Positions 24,357 through 33,746 are shown, numbered from the stretch's first letter. The stretch is DNA of 64,000 bases from Kutzneria sp036403095 (GCA_036403095.1 DASWRQ010000285.1:1-64000); one strand, 5' to 3'. A program made the numbers and translations. The notes: a model not told the origin generated them from the letters alone.

Positions 24357-25774
24357 GTGGCCGCGAGGATACGATCGACGGCGAGCTTCGGTCGCCGGCG
24401 GGGGCGATGAAAGCCCGCGACGCCGCCATTTCCGGTGCGCTGGCCGGGCTGGCCGGCGGGGCCGCCTTCGCCGCCACCATGGCGATCCAGGGGCAGCTGG
24501 CCACCGTGGCCTCCATCGTGCACACCGACAATGTGGTCGCCGGCCTGGCCGTGCACATGGTGATCGCCACGATCCTCGGCGCGGGCTTCGGGTTGCTGAT
24601 CTCGCGGCAGCGGGCCCGGGCCGGCGAAACCGTGTTCTGGGGCCTGATCTACGGGGCCTTCTGGTGGTTCCTGGGACCGCAGACGTTGTTGCCGCTGCTG
24701 CTCGGCCAGCCGGTGGCGTGGGATCTGGCCGGGGCCCAGGCGTTGCTGCCGAGCCTGATGGGGCATCTGCTGTACGGGGCCGTCACCGGCATCGCTTTCG
24801 TGGTGCTGCAACAGGACACGGATCCGTTGTGGCGCAAGCCGTCGCGCGGGTCCGTCCTCCGTGGACTGATCGCCGGCCTGGCCCTGGGGCTGCTACTCGG
24901 GCTGCCATGGGAAGGACTGCTGGCGGGGGCCGGCTACGCGCTCATCGCGTCGCCGGAAAGCACGGGACCGGCGCTGGTGCGGGGCACGGTGTACGGCTTC
25001 GCCTGGTGGGTGTTCGCGGCGCTGACCGTGGAACCGTTGCTGTTCGACGTGACCCTGGACTGGTCGCAGCAGGCGGCGGCGCGCGACGCCCACCTGATGC
25101 CGGCCTACGTGTTGCTGGGTGCCGGCATCGCCGTCGGCTACACCTGGCTCGGGCTGCTGGCCAAGGTCCTGTTCACGGACGACATCCGGCTGGTGCGAAC
25201 CGAAGCCGCCGGCACGCGGGGCTTGCGGGCGCTGGGCTACGGGGCGTTGTCGGGCATCGCCGGCGGGTTGGTGTTCACCGTGGTGATGGTCGCCGTCGGC
25301 GAATTCCCGTTGGTGGCGCAGATGATCGGCTCCCACTCGGCGGTGGCCGGCTTCGTCGTGCACATGGTGATCGCGCAGATTCTCGGCATCTCCTACGCGA
25401 TCCTGTTCCGGCGGCGCAGCTTCGACCTGACCTCCGGCATCGGCTGGGGCCTGTCGTACGGCTTCTTCTGGTGGACGCTGGGCGACCTGACCCTGCTGCC
25501 GCTGTTCACCGGCACCCCGGTCGACTGGAGCGCCGCCGGCATCGCCGCCGGCTTCCCTTCCCTGGTCGGGCATCTGGCCTACGGCGCGGCGCTCGGCGCG
25601 GTCTACCACCGCCTCGAACGGCGGGCCAACCCCTGGTGGCAGACGCGCAGCAAGGCGGTCGCCGAGCAGACCGTCGTCCGTCGCGAGCAGATCCGCGGCG
25701 CCGCCCCGGCGATGTGGGTGTTCACCGTCCTGATCGCCCTCATCATCCCGATGCTGGTCGGTACCGCCACCTAA
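24353..25774 (+). CDS. polytopic membrane protein with three related modules
   Basis: 473 residues, mostly hydrophobic. Module A (about 25-153) and module C (294-420) are clearly homologous: VVAGLAVHMVIATILG matches AVAGFVVHMVIAQILG, YGAFWWFLGPQTLLPLL matches YGFFWWTLGDLTLLPLF, and LMGHLLYGAVTG matches LVGHLAYGAALG. Module B (168-268) is a more distant copy (YGFAWWVFAALTVEPLLF, DWSQQAAARD). The NDH-2 N-terminus has the same outline. I do not recognise a named family. It follows NDH-2 with a four-base overlap and so is probably part of the same membrane complex or process. Its end overlaps the convergent DUF308 gene by 32 bases. Confidence 0.8.
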   Translation: MSGREDTIDGELRSPAGAMKARDAAISGALAGLAGGAAFAATMAIQGQLATVASIVHTDNVVAGLAVHMVIATILGAGFGLLISRQRARAGETVFWGLIYGAFWWFLGPQTLLPLLLGQPVAWDLAGAQALLPSLMGHLLYGAVTGIAFVVLQQDTDPLWRKPSRGSVLRGLIAGLALGLLLGLPWEGLLAGAGYALIASPESTGPALVRGTVYGFAWWVFAALTVEPLLFDVTLDWSQQAAARDAHLMPAYVLLGAGIAVGYTWLGLLAKVLFTDDIRLVRTEAAGTRGLRALGYGALSGIAGGLVFTVVMVAVGEFPLVAQMIGSHSAVAGFVVHMVIAQILGISYAILFRRRSFDLTSGIGWGLSYGFFWWTLGDLTLLPLFTGTPVDWSAAGIAAGFPSLVGHLAYGAALGAVYHRLERRANPWWQTRSKAVAEQTVVRREQIRGAAPAMWVFTVLIALIIPMLVGTAT

Positions 25775-26306
25775 GGCGCAGGGCGGAGACGAGGAAGAAG
25801 ATGCCGCCGAGCGTGGCGTAACCGGCCAGTGTGGACAGTCCGGCTCCTGACTGGCTCGCCTGGAGGATGAACGAGGCGCCGGCGACGGTCGAGATCGCGC
25901 CGCTGATGATCATGGGCCACTGGCCGCCCAGCGTGCGGCGGATGAGCCCGACGAAGAGTTGGACGAGGCCGGACAGGACGGCCCAGGCGCCCCAGACGCG
26001 CAGCACGCCCGGGGTGCCGGCCGAGACGGCGATGGCCAGGCCGACGGCGGCGAGCAGGCTGATCGCGATGTTGACGTACAGGCCCGACACCGGCCTGGCG
26101 CTCCTGGACGAGCGTGCGTCGACCACAGCGGCGGCCACGTCGAACACCGGGTAGAGCACGAGCAGCGTGACGCTGAGCGGGTTGATGGTCGACGCGGTCG
26201 CGACCAGCAGACCGGCCCAGACGATCGCGAAGCCGAAGCGGATGAAGTACAGCCGTCGCAGGGTTGGCGCGCTGCCCCCGTCGACGGCGGTGGTGCCGGT
26301 GCTCAC
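25743..26306 (-). CDS. DUF308 (HdeD-like) membrane protein
   Basis: A 187-residue protein with six hydrophobic segments after a 20-residue polar N-terminus; the pairs of short helices with WAVLSGLVQLFVGL and GGQWPMIISGAISTVAG are the DUF308/HdeD pattern. Function is unknown beyond acid or stress links in enteric HdeD. The GTG at 26306 follows GGGGAGAAC; longer starts lack support. It is divergent from the XRE/MmyB regulator, which may control it. Confidence 0.78.
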   Translation of the reverse strand: MSTGTTAVDGGSAPTLRRLYFIRFGFAIVWAGLLVATASTINPLSVTLLVLYPVFDVAAAVVDARSSRSARPVSGLYVNIAISLLAAVGLAIAVSAGTPGVLRVWGAWAVLSGLVQLFVGLIRRTLGGQWPMIISGAISTVAGASFILQASQSGAGLSTLAGYATLGGIFFLVSALRLRWRYRPASG

Positions 26307-26461
26307 AGGTTCTCCCCTTTTCCACCGGTCGTCGCCGGCTCGTGGCCGAGACTGGCATCGGCCGGGCATCCCCGAAAAGGGCCGTTTCCGTCCCCCGACC
26401 GGGTTGTCCAGGGACAGTCCAGGCCCACCCTGGCCGGTGTCGGCGCTGTTAGATTCCTGGT

Positions 26462-27301
26462 ATGACCGGCGACGCGCATCGCAGCGAGCTGGGCGACTTC
26501 CTCCAGGCGCGGCGGGGCGAGCTGAGCCTCGACGTGGTCGGGCTGCCCGACACCGGCCGCCGGCGGCGGGCCCGAGGACTGCGCCGGGAGGAAGTGGCCG
26601 CCCTCGCGTCGATCAGCACGGACTTCTACACGCGCATCGAGCAGGGACGGCGCCGGGCGTCCGAGGAGGTGCTGACCGCCATCGCGCGGGTGTTGCGGCT
26701 CAGTGAGGACGAACGCGACTACGTGTTCGAGCTGTCCGGGCGGGAACAGCGGTCGGGGCGGCCGTCGGCGCAGCAGGCCCAGCCGCAGTTGCAGCGGCTG
26801 CTCGACGACTTCGCCACCGTCCCGGCGGTGGTCCTGGGCCGGCACACGGACATCCTGGCCTGGAACCCCATGGCCGCGGCGCTGTTCACCGACTTCGGGC
26901 GGCTGCCCGCGTGGCACCGGAACTTCGTGTGGCTGGTCTTCTGCGATCCGGGCGTGCGCGGGCTGTATCCGCGCTGGGAATACGCGGCCCGTAACGGGGT
27001 CGCGCAGTTGCGGCGGGAGGCCGCGCGCGATCCCGACGACCCCGAACTGGCGGCGCTCGTCGATGAGCTCTCGGCGCGGGACAAGGACTTCCGGCGATGG
27101 TGGACCTCGCACCAGGTCGCCGTCCGCGGCGCCGGCGCCAATGAGGTGCGGCATCCGGTCGTCGGCGATCTCACTCTCGACTGGGCGGCGCTCGTCTGCA
27201 CCGCCGATCCGGACCAGCAGCTGTTCACCTGGACCGCCCAACCCGGCACCCCGTCCCACGACGCGCTACGCGACCTCGCCTCGCGCATCACCGCCTCCTG
27301 A
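26462..27301 (+). CDS. XRE-family regulator with MmyB-like ligand-binding domain
   Basis: A 279-residue regulator. Residues 8-90 are a helix-turn-helix of the XRE type (LGDFLQARRGEL, LRREEVAALASISTDFYTRIEQGRR); residues 110-275 form a PAS-like MmyB domain (VLGRHTDILAWNPMAAALF, NFVWLVFCDP, LVCTADPDQQLFTWTA) that in structural work binds a fatty acid. Common in Streptomyces and relatives, usually next to its target gene. Here the divergent neighbour is the DUF308 membrane protein, the likely target. ATG start; no strong ribosome site is visible. Confidence 0.87.
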   Translation: MTGDAHRSELGDFLQARRGELSLDVVGLPDTGRRRRARGLRREEVAALASISTDFYTRIEQGRRRASEEVLTAIARVLRLSEDERDYVFELSGREQRSGRPSAQQAQPQLQRLLDDFATVPAVVLGRHTDILAWNPMAAALFTDFGRLPAWHRNFVWLVFCDPGVRGLYPRWEYAARNGVAQLRREAARDPDDPELAALVDELSARDKDFRRWWTSHQVAVRGAGANEVRHPVVGDLTLDWAALVCTADPDQQLFTWTAQPGTPSHDALRDLASRITAS

Positions 27302-27390
27302 GTGACGTCACATGCGGACCGGATGTGCCTCAGGAAGGCAAGTACGACGCTCATGTGACGTTTGCCAGCGCAAAGCGCGCCCCTGGGGGG

Positions 27391-29547
27391 TTAGCGCAAG
27401 GTGCGGGGGCGGACGGCGTTGGCGCGGTCGACCAAGGCCACCCGTTCGGTGACGGAGCTGGCCAGGCGGGCCAGAGTGCGGTAGCACTCCTCGAGCCCGA
27501 AGCGCAGGCCCCGCTCGGTCAGCTCGGCCCCCAGCACGGTGGTGACGCCGTTGTCGCCGCCGGGCTTGCCGGCCAGCACCCAGTCGAACGCCGCCCCGAG
27601 CACGTCGGCGATGAGCTTGGTGCGCTTCTGCACGTCCAGCGTGAGGTGGTCGAGGCGGTTGCCGGCCTCCAGCAGGTCGGCCACGGTCAGCTCGGCCGGC
27701 CGCCGGTCCCGGATCCGCACCTTGAGCGCCCCGATCTGCGCGGACAGGTGCTGGCTGGAGCTGTCCGGCACGGTGTCGAGGATCTCCACGGCCCACGACC
27801 GGTGCCCCTGCGCGAGCCGGGTCCGGGCCAGGCCGAAGGCGGCGCTGACGTAGCCGTGGTCGGTGCGCCACACCAGCTCGTAATACCGCGCGGCAGCGCC
27901 ATGATCGCCGCACAGCTCGGCGCTGACCGCCAGCGCCAACTTGACCGCCGGCTCGCCGGGCAACCGATCGAAGACCAGGTTGAAGGCGACCTTGGCCTCC
28001 TTCGGCTTCGACTGCGCGATGGCGACCAGACCCCGGTACCAGCTGACCCGCCAGTCCCCCGGCGCGTCGTCCGAGCCCCCGAGATCCTGTACGGCGTCCA
28101 ACGCGCCGATCGCCGACGGCAGGTCCTCCAGGTCGATGTACGCGCGAGCCCGCCGCAGCAGCACCTCGGGCGTGACCATGGGTGCGTTGTCGAGGCTCTG
28201 CAACATGGCCTTCGGATCGACGCCGGTCACCGTCGCGAGGAAACCGGCGGCCGGGTCGCCGGCGTTGACCTGCGGCACCGGCAAAGCGACGGCGACCTCG
28301 TGCGGCTCGGGGGCCAACAGCTCGTCCCGCGGACCGAAGGGACGCCGCTCGGTGCTGAACAGGTGCGACAGCCGCGGCGGCGGCTGCTCGCCGCCGATGG
28401 CCACGACCTCCCGCAGCACGCCGACCAGTTGCTCGGCCATGTCCTCGGCCGAGTGGAACCGCTGCTCCGGCTTCTCGTGCGTGGCCCGCAGCAGAAACCG
28501 GTGGTAGGACTCGAAGATCTCGAACAGCGGCACCTCGTCCGGCCCGGGCAGGCTGTGCTTGCGGGTGCTGCGGTACTCCGGGAACTCGAAGCTGAGCACG
28601 GCCATCATCCGCCCGACCGTGTAGAGGTCGGACGCGAAGGACGGCCCGCGTCGGCCGAGCTCGGGCGCGCTGTAGCCGGCGGTGAAGAACAGCGGGCTCT
28701 CGTAGTCGTCCATCCGCCGCACGGCCCCGAGATCGAGCAGCTTGAGCTGCTCGTCGGTCTGGATCACGTTGTCCGGCTTGAGATCGCAGTACAGCAGGCC
28801 GACGCCGTGCAGATAACCCAGCGCGGGCAGGATCTCCAGCCCGTAGGCGATCACCTGCGGCAGCGGCATCGGCTCGATGCGACGGTCCGGGCGGCGGCGC
28901 TTGTAGGCCAGCTCCCGCAGCGAGTCGCCGCCGACGTACTCCATCACGATGTAGCCGACCATGGTGCCGGTGTCGGGATCCGGGTGCTGCACGAAGTTGT
29001 AGATCTTGACGATGTTCGGGTGCTCGACCTCGGCCAGGAACCGCCGCTCGGCCACCGCGGCGGCCATCGCCGCCGGGTCGCCGGTGTCGATCAGGCCCTT
29101 CAGCACCACCCAGCGGTCGTTGACGTTGTGGTCGCGGGCCAGATAGATCCAGCCGAGACCGCCGTAGGCGAGACAGCCCAGCACCTCGTACTGACCGCCG
29201 AGCACCTCGCCCGGCGTCAGCTTGGGCACGAACGAGAACGGTGTGCCGCAACGGGGACACACGCCGACGGTCAGCCCGGGGACGCCGTTGTCGCTGCGGC
29301 CGACCCGGGACGCGCAGTGCGAGCAGAACCGCTTGTTCTCGGCCACGACCGGGTTGTCCAGCACGGCGGTCGACGGGTCCCGGAAGGGCACGCGTGGCAC
29401 CTCGACCAGGCCGGCGCCCAGGCCACCACGGCCAAGCGACGGCCCGGTCAGCGGTCTGGAGCCCTGACTGGACGGCCGCCACACCTCGTCGGTGTGACCG
29501 GTCGGGGCGAGACCGGTCGCGGCGGGTTCCCACTGCTCGGTTGGCAT
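27391..29547 (-). CDS. pknG: serine/threonine protein kinase PknG
   Basis: A 718-residue soluble kinase with the PknG layout. A rubredoxin-like zinc/iron site is formed by Cys75, Cys78, Cys97 and Cys100; the kinase domain runs from about 118 to 390 with glycine loop LAYGGLGWIYLA, Lys150 in VVLKG, catalytic YCDLKPDNV and DLG in place of DFG; the rest is a TPR region. Mycobacterial PknG phosphorylates the FHA protein GarA/OdhI to control 2-oxoglutarate and glutamate metabolism. It follows glnH by four bases and glnX before that, the same order as in mycobacteria, so it probably responds to amino-acid signals sensed outside. Confidence 0.95.
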   Translation of the reverse strand: MPTEQWEPAATGLAPTGHTDEVWRPSSQGSRPLTGPSLGRGGLGAGLVEVPRVPFRDPSTAVLDNPVVAENKRFCSHCASRVGRSDNGVPGLTVGVCPRCGTPFSFVPKLTPGEVLGGQYEVLGCLAYGGLGWIYLARDHNVNDRWVVLKGLIDTGDPAAMAAAVAERRFLAEVEHPNIVKIYNFVQHPDPDTGTMVGYIVMEYVGGDSLRELAYKRRRPDRRIEPMPLPQVIAYGLEILPALGYLHGVGLLYCDLKPDNVIQTDEQLKLLDLGAVRRMDDYESPLFFTAGYSAPELGRRGPSFASDLYTVGRMMAVLSFEFPEYRSTRKHSLPGPDEVPLFEIFESYHRFLLRATHEKPEQRFHSAEDMAEQLVGVLREVVAIGGEQPPPRLSHLFSTERRPFGPRDELLAPEPHEVAVALPVPQVNAGDPAAGFLATVTGVDPKAMLQSLDNAPMVTPEVLLRRARAYIDLEDLPSAIGALDAVQDLGGSDDAPGDWRVSWYRGLVAIAQSKPKEAKVAFNLVFDRLPGEPAVKLALAVSAELCGDHGAAARYYELVWRTDHGYVSAAFGLARTRLAQGHRSWAVEILDTVPDSSSQHLSAQIGALKVRIRDRRPAELTVADLLEAGNRLDHLTLDVQKRTKLIADVLGAAFDWVLAGKPGGDNGVTTVLGAELTERGLRFGLEECYRTLARLASSVTERVALVDRANAVRPRTLR

Positions 29548-29551
29548 GTCG

Positions 29552-30529
29552 TCAGTCCACGTATCGCGGGGTCGGCGGGGCGGGCACCGGTCCGAGCCGG
29601 TCGCCCAGCCAGTGCTGGTAGTCGGCGGTCCAGGTGCCGTCGGCGCGGATCTTCTCCAGCACCGCGTTGATGAAGCGGACGAAGTCGCTGTCGGTCTTGG
29701 GCACCGCCAGCCCGTACGGCTCGTCGGCGAAGCGCGGGCCGACCACCTTGGTGTACGGGTCCTGCGCGGCCAGCCCGGCCAGTATGGTGTCGTCGGTGGA
29801 GGTGGCGTCGACCTGGCCCTGCTGCATCAGCACCAGGCAGTCGGTCCAGTTGTCCACGGACACCAGCTGCGGCTTGGCGGCGACCTTGGTCAGCGCGTCC
29901 AGCGAGGTGGATCCCTTGGTGGCGCACACCTTCTTGCCGGCCATGCCGCCGATGTCCTGCACCGTCGAGTTGGCGTCGACCAGCACCCGCTGCCCGGCCG
30001 AGAAGTAGACCGAGGAGAAGCCGACCTGGGCGGCCCGGGCGCAGTCGATGGTGAAGGTGCGGGCCACGATGTCGACCTGGCCCTGTTGCAGCACCGGAAT
30101 CCGGTCGGCCGAGGTGATCGCCTTGAACTGGATCCGGTCCGGGTCGCCGAACAGCGCCGCCGACACGGCGTGCAGCATGTCCACGTCGAAGCCCTCGACC
30201 TGGCCGGTGACCGGGTCGCGGAAGCCCATCGGGAACGTGTTCTGGTCGACGCCGGCGATCAGCCGGCCGCGCTGCACGATGCGGGCCATGGTGGAGCCGT
30301 CGGGCATCTGCCCGGGCGGCGGCAGCGGGCCGCTGGGCCGCAGGCTGGCCGTGGCGTCGCAGGTGTCGCCCGGGGTGCTGGCCCCGGTGGTCGGTGCGGG
30401 CGAGCCGCCCAGGCCGGGCGGCTCGGGCACGGTGACGGTGGACGAGCTGTCCAGGGATTGCGTGGGCAGCGTGGAACCGCACCCCGCCAGCACAATCGCC
30501 AGCGCGGTCACCAGAACCGCCGCCCTCAC
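29552..30529 (-). CDS. glnH: GlnH-like glutamate/aspartate-binding lipoprotein
   Basis: A 325-residue solute-binding lipoprotein. Signal peptide with lipobox LAGC near residue 16 and a Pro/Ser/Thr-rich linker, then a class-3 amino-acid-binding fold (RGRLIAGVDQNTFPMGFRD, GFDVDMLHAVS, IDCARAAQVGFSS). GTG at 30529 with GGGAG upstream, and a four-base overlap with the glnX stop (GTGA). No ABC permease or ATPase is present; in mycobacteria this protein feeds GlnX as a sensor rather than a transporter. Located outside the membrane, lipid-anchored. Confidence 0.9.
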   Translation of the reverse strand: MRAAVLVTALAIVLAGCGSTLPTQSLDSSSTVTVPEPPGLGGSPAPTTGASTPGDTCDATASLRPSGPLPPPGQMPDGSTMARIVQRGRLIAGVDQNTFPMGFRDPVTGQVEGFDVDMLHAVSAALFGDPDRIQFKAITSADRIPVLQQGQVDIVARTFTIDCARAAQVGFSSVYFSAGQRVLVDANSTVQDIGGMAGKKVCATKGSTSLDALTKVAAKPQLVSVDNWTDCLVLMQQGQVDATSTDDTILAGLAAQDPYTKVVGPRFADEPYGLAVPKTDSDFVRFINAVLEKIRADGTWTADYQHWLGDRLGPVPAPPTPRYVD

Positions 30530-31851
30530 CAGTACTCCCTGAACCGCTGCCAGATACCCCACCCCGAGGCTACGCCGATCACGATCGCGATGACGATCAG
30601 TCCGGGCCGCAGCAGCGTCAGTGCCGCGTCGGCCGCCGAGGTCTGGTGGTTGAAGGCGGTGCGCGCGGTGTCCAATGCGGACACCAGGTTGCGGTCGAGG
30701 TCGGCGAACAGCGTGCCGCTGCTGCCGGCGCCGGCGCCGATGCTGGACTGCACGGCCTGGTTGTACTGGCCGGCGTCGTCGGCCTCGCGGATCCGGCGGT
30801 GCGCCGACATCCACGCCTGCTGCGCCTTGATCGCGTTGTCCAGCGAGGTCCGGACGGACGGGTCGGTGGCCATGGCGCGGGCCTGCCCGAGCAGGCCCTG
30901 CGAGCCGTCGCGGCCGCCGAGGCGGTTGGCGGCGGTCAGGTAGTCGGTCTGGTAGCTCTGGCCGTTGCCCCGCACCACCAGCGTCAGCGTCTCGTCGGCC
31001 CGGGCCTGCACGGCCGCGAACCGGGCCTGCACCAGCACGGCGACCTGGTCGGAACCGTCCCTTCGGGCACTGTCCAGATGCAACGTCACGGCGGTCATGG
31101 CCGCGGCCGTCCACAGCAGCCCGATCACGGCCGCGACGGTGCCGACCAGCAGGCCGGTGTTGACCAGGCGGTTGGTCGCGCCGAGCAGGTACCACTGGGC
31201 CGCGAACAGCAGGCCGACGGTGATCAGCAGCAGCACGATCTGGCCCAGCGGGAACGAGGTCGCCGCGTCCTGCTCCTGCGTGAGACGGGCGTTCTCGGCC
31301 CGGTACAGCTGCTCGGCCGCCGGCAGCAGCTTGGCCCGCATCAGGCCGGAGGCCTCGCGCAGGTAGGCCGCGCCGACCGGGAAACCCTGCCGGTTGTTGG
31401 CCCGCGCGGTCTCCACCAGTCCGGTGTAGATCGGCAGCTGGCCGGACAGCGTCTCCAGCGCGCTCGGGGCCACCTCGGTGCCGGCCTGCAGCGTCAGCGC
31501 CGACGTGGCCTGCGCGATGTCGGCCAGGTACTGCTGCCGGGTCGCGGCCGGCTCGATGCCGCCGGCCAGGAAGGCGCTCGACGCCGTCGCGTCCGCGTCC
31601 TGCAGGGCTCGGTAGATGTCCTGCGCGGCCACGCTCAGCGGCTCGGCGCTGGTGGCCAGGTCCTGCACGTCGTCGCTCTTGGCCTGCACGCCGGACGAGG
31701 TCACCACGCCGACGATGATGGCCAGCACGACCAGGCCGGCGGCGATGCCGACCAGCCGGCCGGGAGTGGAGCGGACCAGTCTGCGGGCCACCCGCCAGAG
31801 GCGGATCGGCGCGCGCGGCAGGGCGGCGGCCCGGGTGATCACACCGGCCAC
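30526..31851 (-). CDS. glnX: GlnX-like transmembrane sensor
   Basis: A 441-residue membrane protein with a first transmembrane segment near residues 32-54, a large helical extracytoplasmic region (55-205), two or three central hydrophobic segments (207-258), a second helical outside region and a final transmembrane segment near the C-terminus (LIVIAIVIGVASGWGIW). This matches GlnX of the PknG locus, which relays binding of glutamate/aspartate by GlnH. It is the first gene of glnX-glnH-pknG. GTG start with GAGAGGGGTG upstream. Confidence 0.88.
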   Translation of the reverse strand: MAGVITRAAALPRAPIRLWRVARRLVRSTPGRLVGIAAGLVVLAIIVGVVTSSGVQAKSDDVQDLATSAEPLSVAAQDIYRALQDADATASSAFLAGGIEPAATRQQYLADIAQATSALTLQAGTEVAPSALETLSGQLPIYTGLVETARANNRQGFPVGAAYLREASGLMRAKLLPAAEQLYRAENARLTQEQDAATSFPLGQIVLLLITVGLLFAAQWYLLGATNRLVNTGLLVGTVAAVIGLLWTAAAMTAVTLHLDSARRDGSDQVAVLVQARFAAVQARADETLTLVVRGNGQSYQTDYLTAANRLGGRDGSQGLLGQARAMATDPSVRTSLDNAIKAQQAWMSAHRRIREADDAGQYNQAVQSSIGAGAGSSGTLFADLDRNLVSALDTARTAFNHQTSAADAALTLLRPGLIVIAIVIGVASGWGIWQRFREYW

Positions 31852-32040
31852 CGGCGATCACCCCTCTCCCACTTCGTCCCCCCACGTCGACTATCGATCG
31901 TGTGGTGGCGCAGCGCTACCCGAATCGAAGAGCGGGCACCACATGTCTGCCCCTCGGTGTGGTCCTCCTCACCTGGTTGGCGCAGGGTGACCGGGTATTA
32001 ACGGATCCGATTGGTCTAGCAAAGGGCAAACTGAGCGACA

Positions 32041-32895
32041 ATGACCGGCATGACCACTGACGTGCTGCGTTACGCGGCGTTCACGACCACGCCCGACGGC
32101 GGCAACCCCGCCGGCGTCGTGCTGGACGCCACCGGGCTGGACGACGCCGACCAGCAGAAGATCGCCGCCGACGTGGGCTACTCCGAGACGGCCTTCGTCA
32201 CCCGGGCCGAGGACGGCTACCGGGTGCGCTACTTCAGCCCGCTGGCCGAGGTGGCGTTCTGCGGGCACGCCACCATCGCCACCGCCGTCGCTCTGGCCGA
32301 ACGAGACGGTCACGGACAGTTGCTGTTCCACACGGCGGCCGGCGAGATCCCCGTCACCACCACGGTCGGTGACGACGGCCTGATCCGGGCCAGCCTGACC
32401 AGCGTGCCCACCTCGTCCCGGGAGGCCACCCCCGAGGAGTTCGCCGAGGCCCTGGTCGCGCTGCGCTGGTCCACTGCCGACCTGTCCAGCCAGCACGTCC
32501 CCCACGTCGCCTTCGCCGGCAACCACCACCTCGTGCTCGTGCTCGCCTCGCGGCAGCGGCTGGCCGCGCTGAGCTACGACTTCGACCGGCTGGCCACGAT
32601 CATGACCCGGTTCGGCTGGACCACCGTCCAGCTGGTGTGGCCGGAGACCGACACCGTCTGGCACTCCCGCAACCCGTTCCCGATCGGCGGCGTCGTCGAG
32701 GACCCGGCCACCGGCGCGGCCGCGGCCGCCTTCGGCGGCTACCTGCTGGCCACCGGGCGGGTGTCCGAGCCAGTGCGGCTGACCATCCACCAGGGCGAGG
32801 ACCTGGGCCGGCCCAGCCTGCTCACCGTCGACCTCGACCCGGCCGACCCGCGCGTGACCGTCAGCGGCAACGCGGTGTTGATGGCGCTGTGTTGA
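32041..32895 (+). CDS. PhzF-family isomerase/epimerase
   Basis: A 284-residue protein with duplicated hot-dog-like halves of the diaminopimelate-epimerase fold. The PhzF signature residues are present: GGNPAGVVLDA, catalytic Glu49 in GYSETAFV, FCGHATIATA and DPATGAAAAAFGGYL. PhzF acts in phenazine synthesis but most relatives have unknown substrates, and no phenazine genes are nearby. ATG at 32041 or 32050. A sequence TGGTCTAGCAAA 20-30 bases upstream resembles half of a DasR site, without a matching second half. Confidence 0.88.
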   Translation: MTGMTTDVLRYAAFTTTPDGGNPAGVVLDATGLDDADQQKIAADVGYSETAFVTRAEDGYRVRYFSPLAEVAFCGHATIATAVALAERDGHGQLLFHTAAGEIPVTTTVGDDGLIRASLTSVPTSSREATPEEFAEALVALRWSTADLSSQHVPHVAFAGNHHLVLVLASRQRLAALSYDFDRLATIMTRFGWTTVQLVWPETDTVWHSRNPFPIGGVVEDPATGAAAAAFGGYLLATGRVSEPVRLTIHQGEDLGRPSLLTVDLDPADPRVTVSGNAVLMALC

Positions 32896-32920
32896 TGGCG
32901 CCGCCTCCGGCGTCGCGGCT

Positions 32921-32937
32921 CGGCCCCTTCGGGGCCG
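32921..32937. terminator. hairpin between convergent phzF-like and nagB genes
   Basis: CGGCCCC-TTC-GGGGCCG, a perfect 7-bp stem between the two stop codons; it can serve both directions. Confidence 0.6.
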
Positions 32938-32941
32938 CGCT

Positions 32942-33721
32942 TCAGATGCCCTGCCAGGGCGGCTTGGTGGCGTAGGTGGAGCGGTAGTAGTCGGCCAGCT
33001 TGAGGCGGCTGGCGGCGGCCTCGTCGAGGATGACGGTGGCGTGCGGGTGCAGCTGGAGCACCGAAGCGGGCACGATGGCGGCGAGCGGGCCCTCCACGGC
33101 CAGTGCGACGGCCTCGGCCTTGGACTCGCCGGTGGCCAGCAGGACGAGGTGCCGAGCCTCCATGATGGTGCCGATGCCCTGGGTGAGCACGTGCTGCGGC
33201 ACCTCGTCGAGGCTGGCGAAGAAGCGGGCGTTGTCCACCCGGGTCTGCCGGGTCAGGGTCTTGACCCGGGTCCGCGAGCCGAAGGACGAGATGGGCTCGT
33301 TGAAGCCGATGTGGCCGTCGGTGCCGATGCCGAGCAGCTGGAGGTCGACGCCGCCGGCCGCGGCGAGGGTCCGCTCGTAGTCGGCGCACGCCTGCACGAC
33401 GTCGGCGGCCGAGCCGTCCGGGCCCATGAACCGGTCGTCGCCGATGCCGAGGCGGTCCAGGACCTCGCGGCGGACCACCTCGCGGTAGGACTCGGGGTGC
33501 CCGGCGGGCAGGCCGACGTACTCGTCGAGCTGGCAGATCCGGGCCCGGTCCAGGCTCAACCCCTGCTCACGGCGGCGCTGCAGGGCCTGGTAGACGGGCA
33601 GCGGCGTGGAGCCGGTGGCCACGCCGATCAGCGCGTCGGGCTTGCGCGCGACGAGGTCGGCGATGGCCGCCGCGGCCAGCTCGCCCTGCGCCGGCGCGTC
33701 CGACACGATCACGATCTCCAT
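32942..33721 (-). CDS. nagB: glucosamine-6-phosphate deaminase
   Basis: 259 residues with a full set of NagB residues: ATGSTP, QLDEYVG (Asp66), and GIGTDGHIGFNEP (Asp135, His137, Glu142), offset by six from the E. coli enzyme. It converts glucosamine-6-phosphate to fructose-6-phosphate and ammonia, the last step of amino-sugar use. The ATG at 33721 follows GGGGGCCC; a longer in-frame start is rejected because it would run through the DasR-type operator. Probably induced by amino sugars through DasR. Confidence 0.95.
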   Translation of the reverse strand: MEIVIVSDAPAQGELAAAAIADLVARKPDALIGVATGSTPLPVYQALQRRREQGLSLDRARICQLDEYVGLPAGHPESYREVVRREVLDRLGIGDDRFMGPDGSAADVVQACADYERTLAAAGGVDLQLLGIGTDGHIGFNEPISSFGSRTRVKTLTRQTRVDNARFFASLDEVPQHVLTQGIGTIMEARHLVLLATGESKAEAVALAVEGPLAAIVPASVLQLHPHATVILDEAAASRLKLADYYRSTYATKPPWQGI

Positions 33722-33746
33722 CTGGGCCCCCGACGGCTCGATCCAA

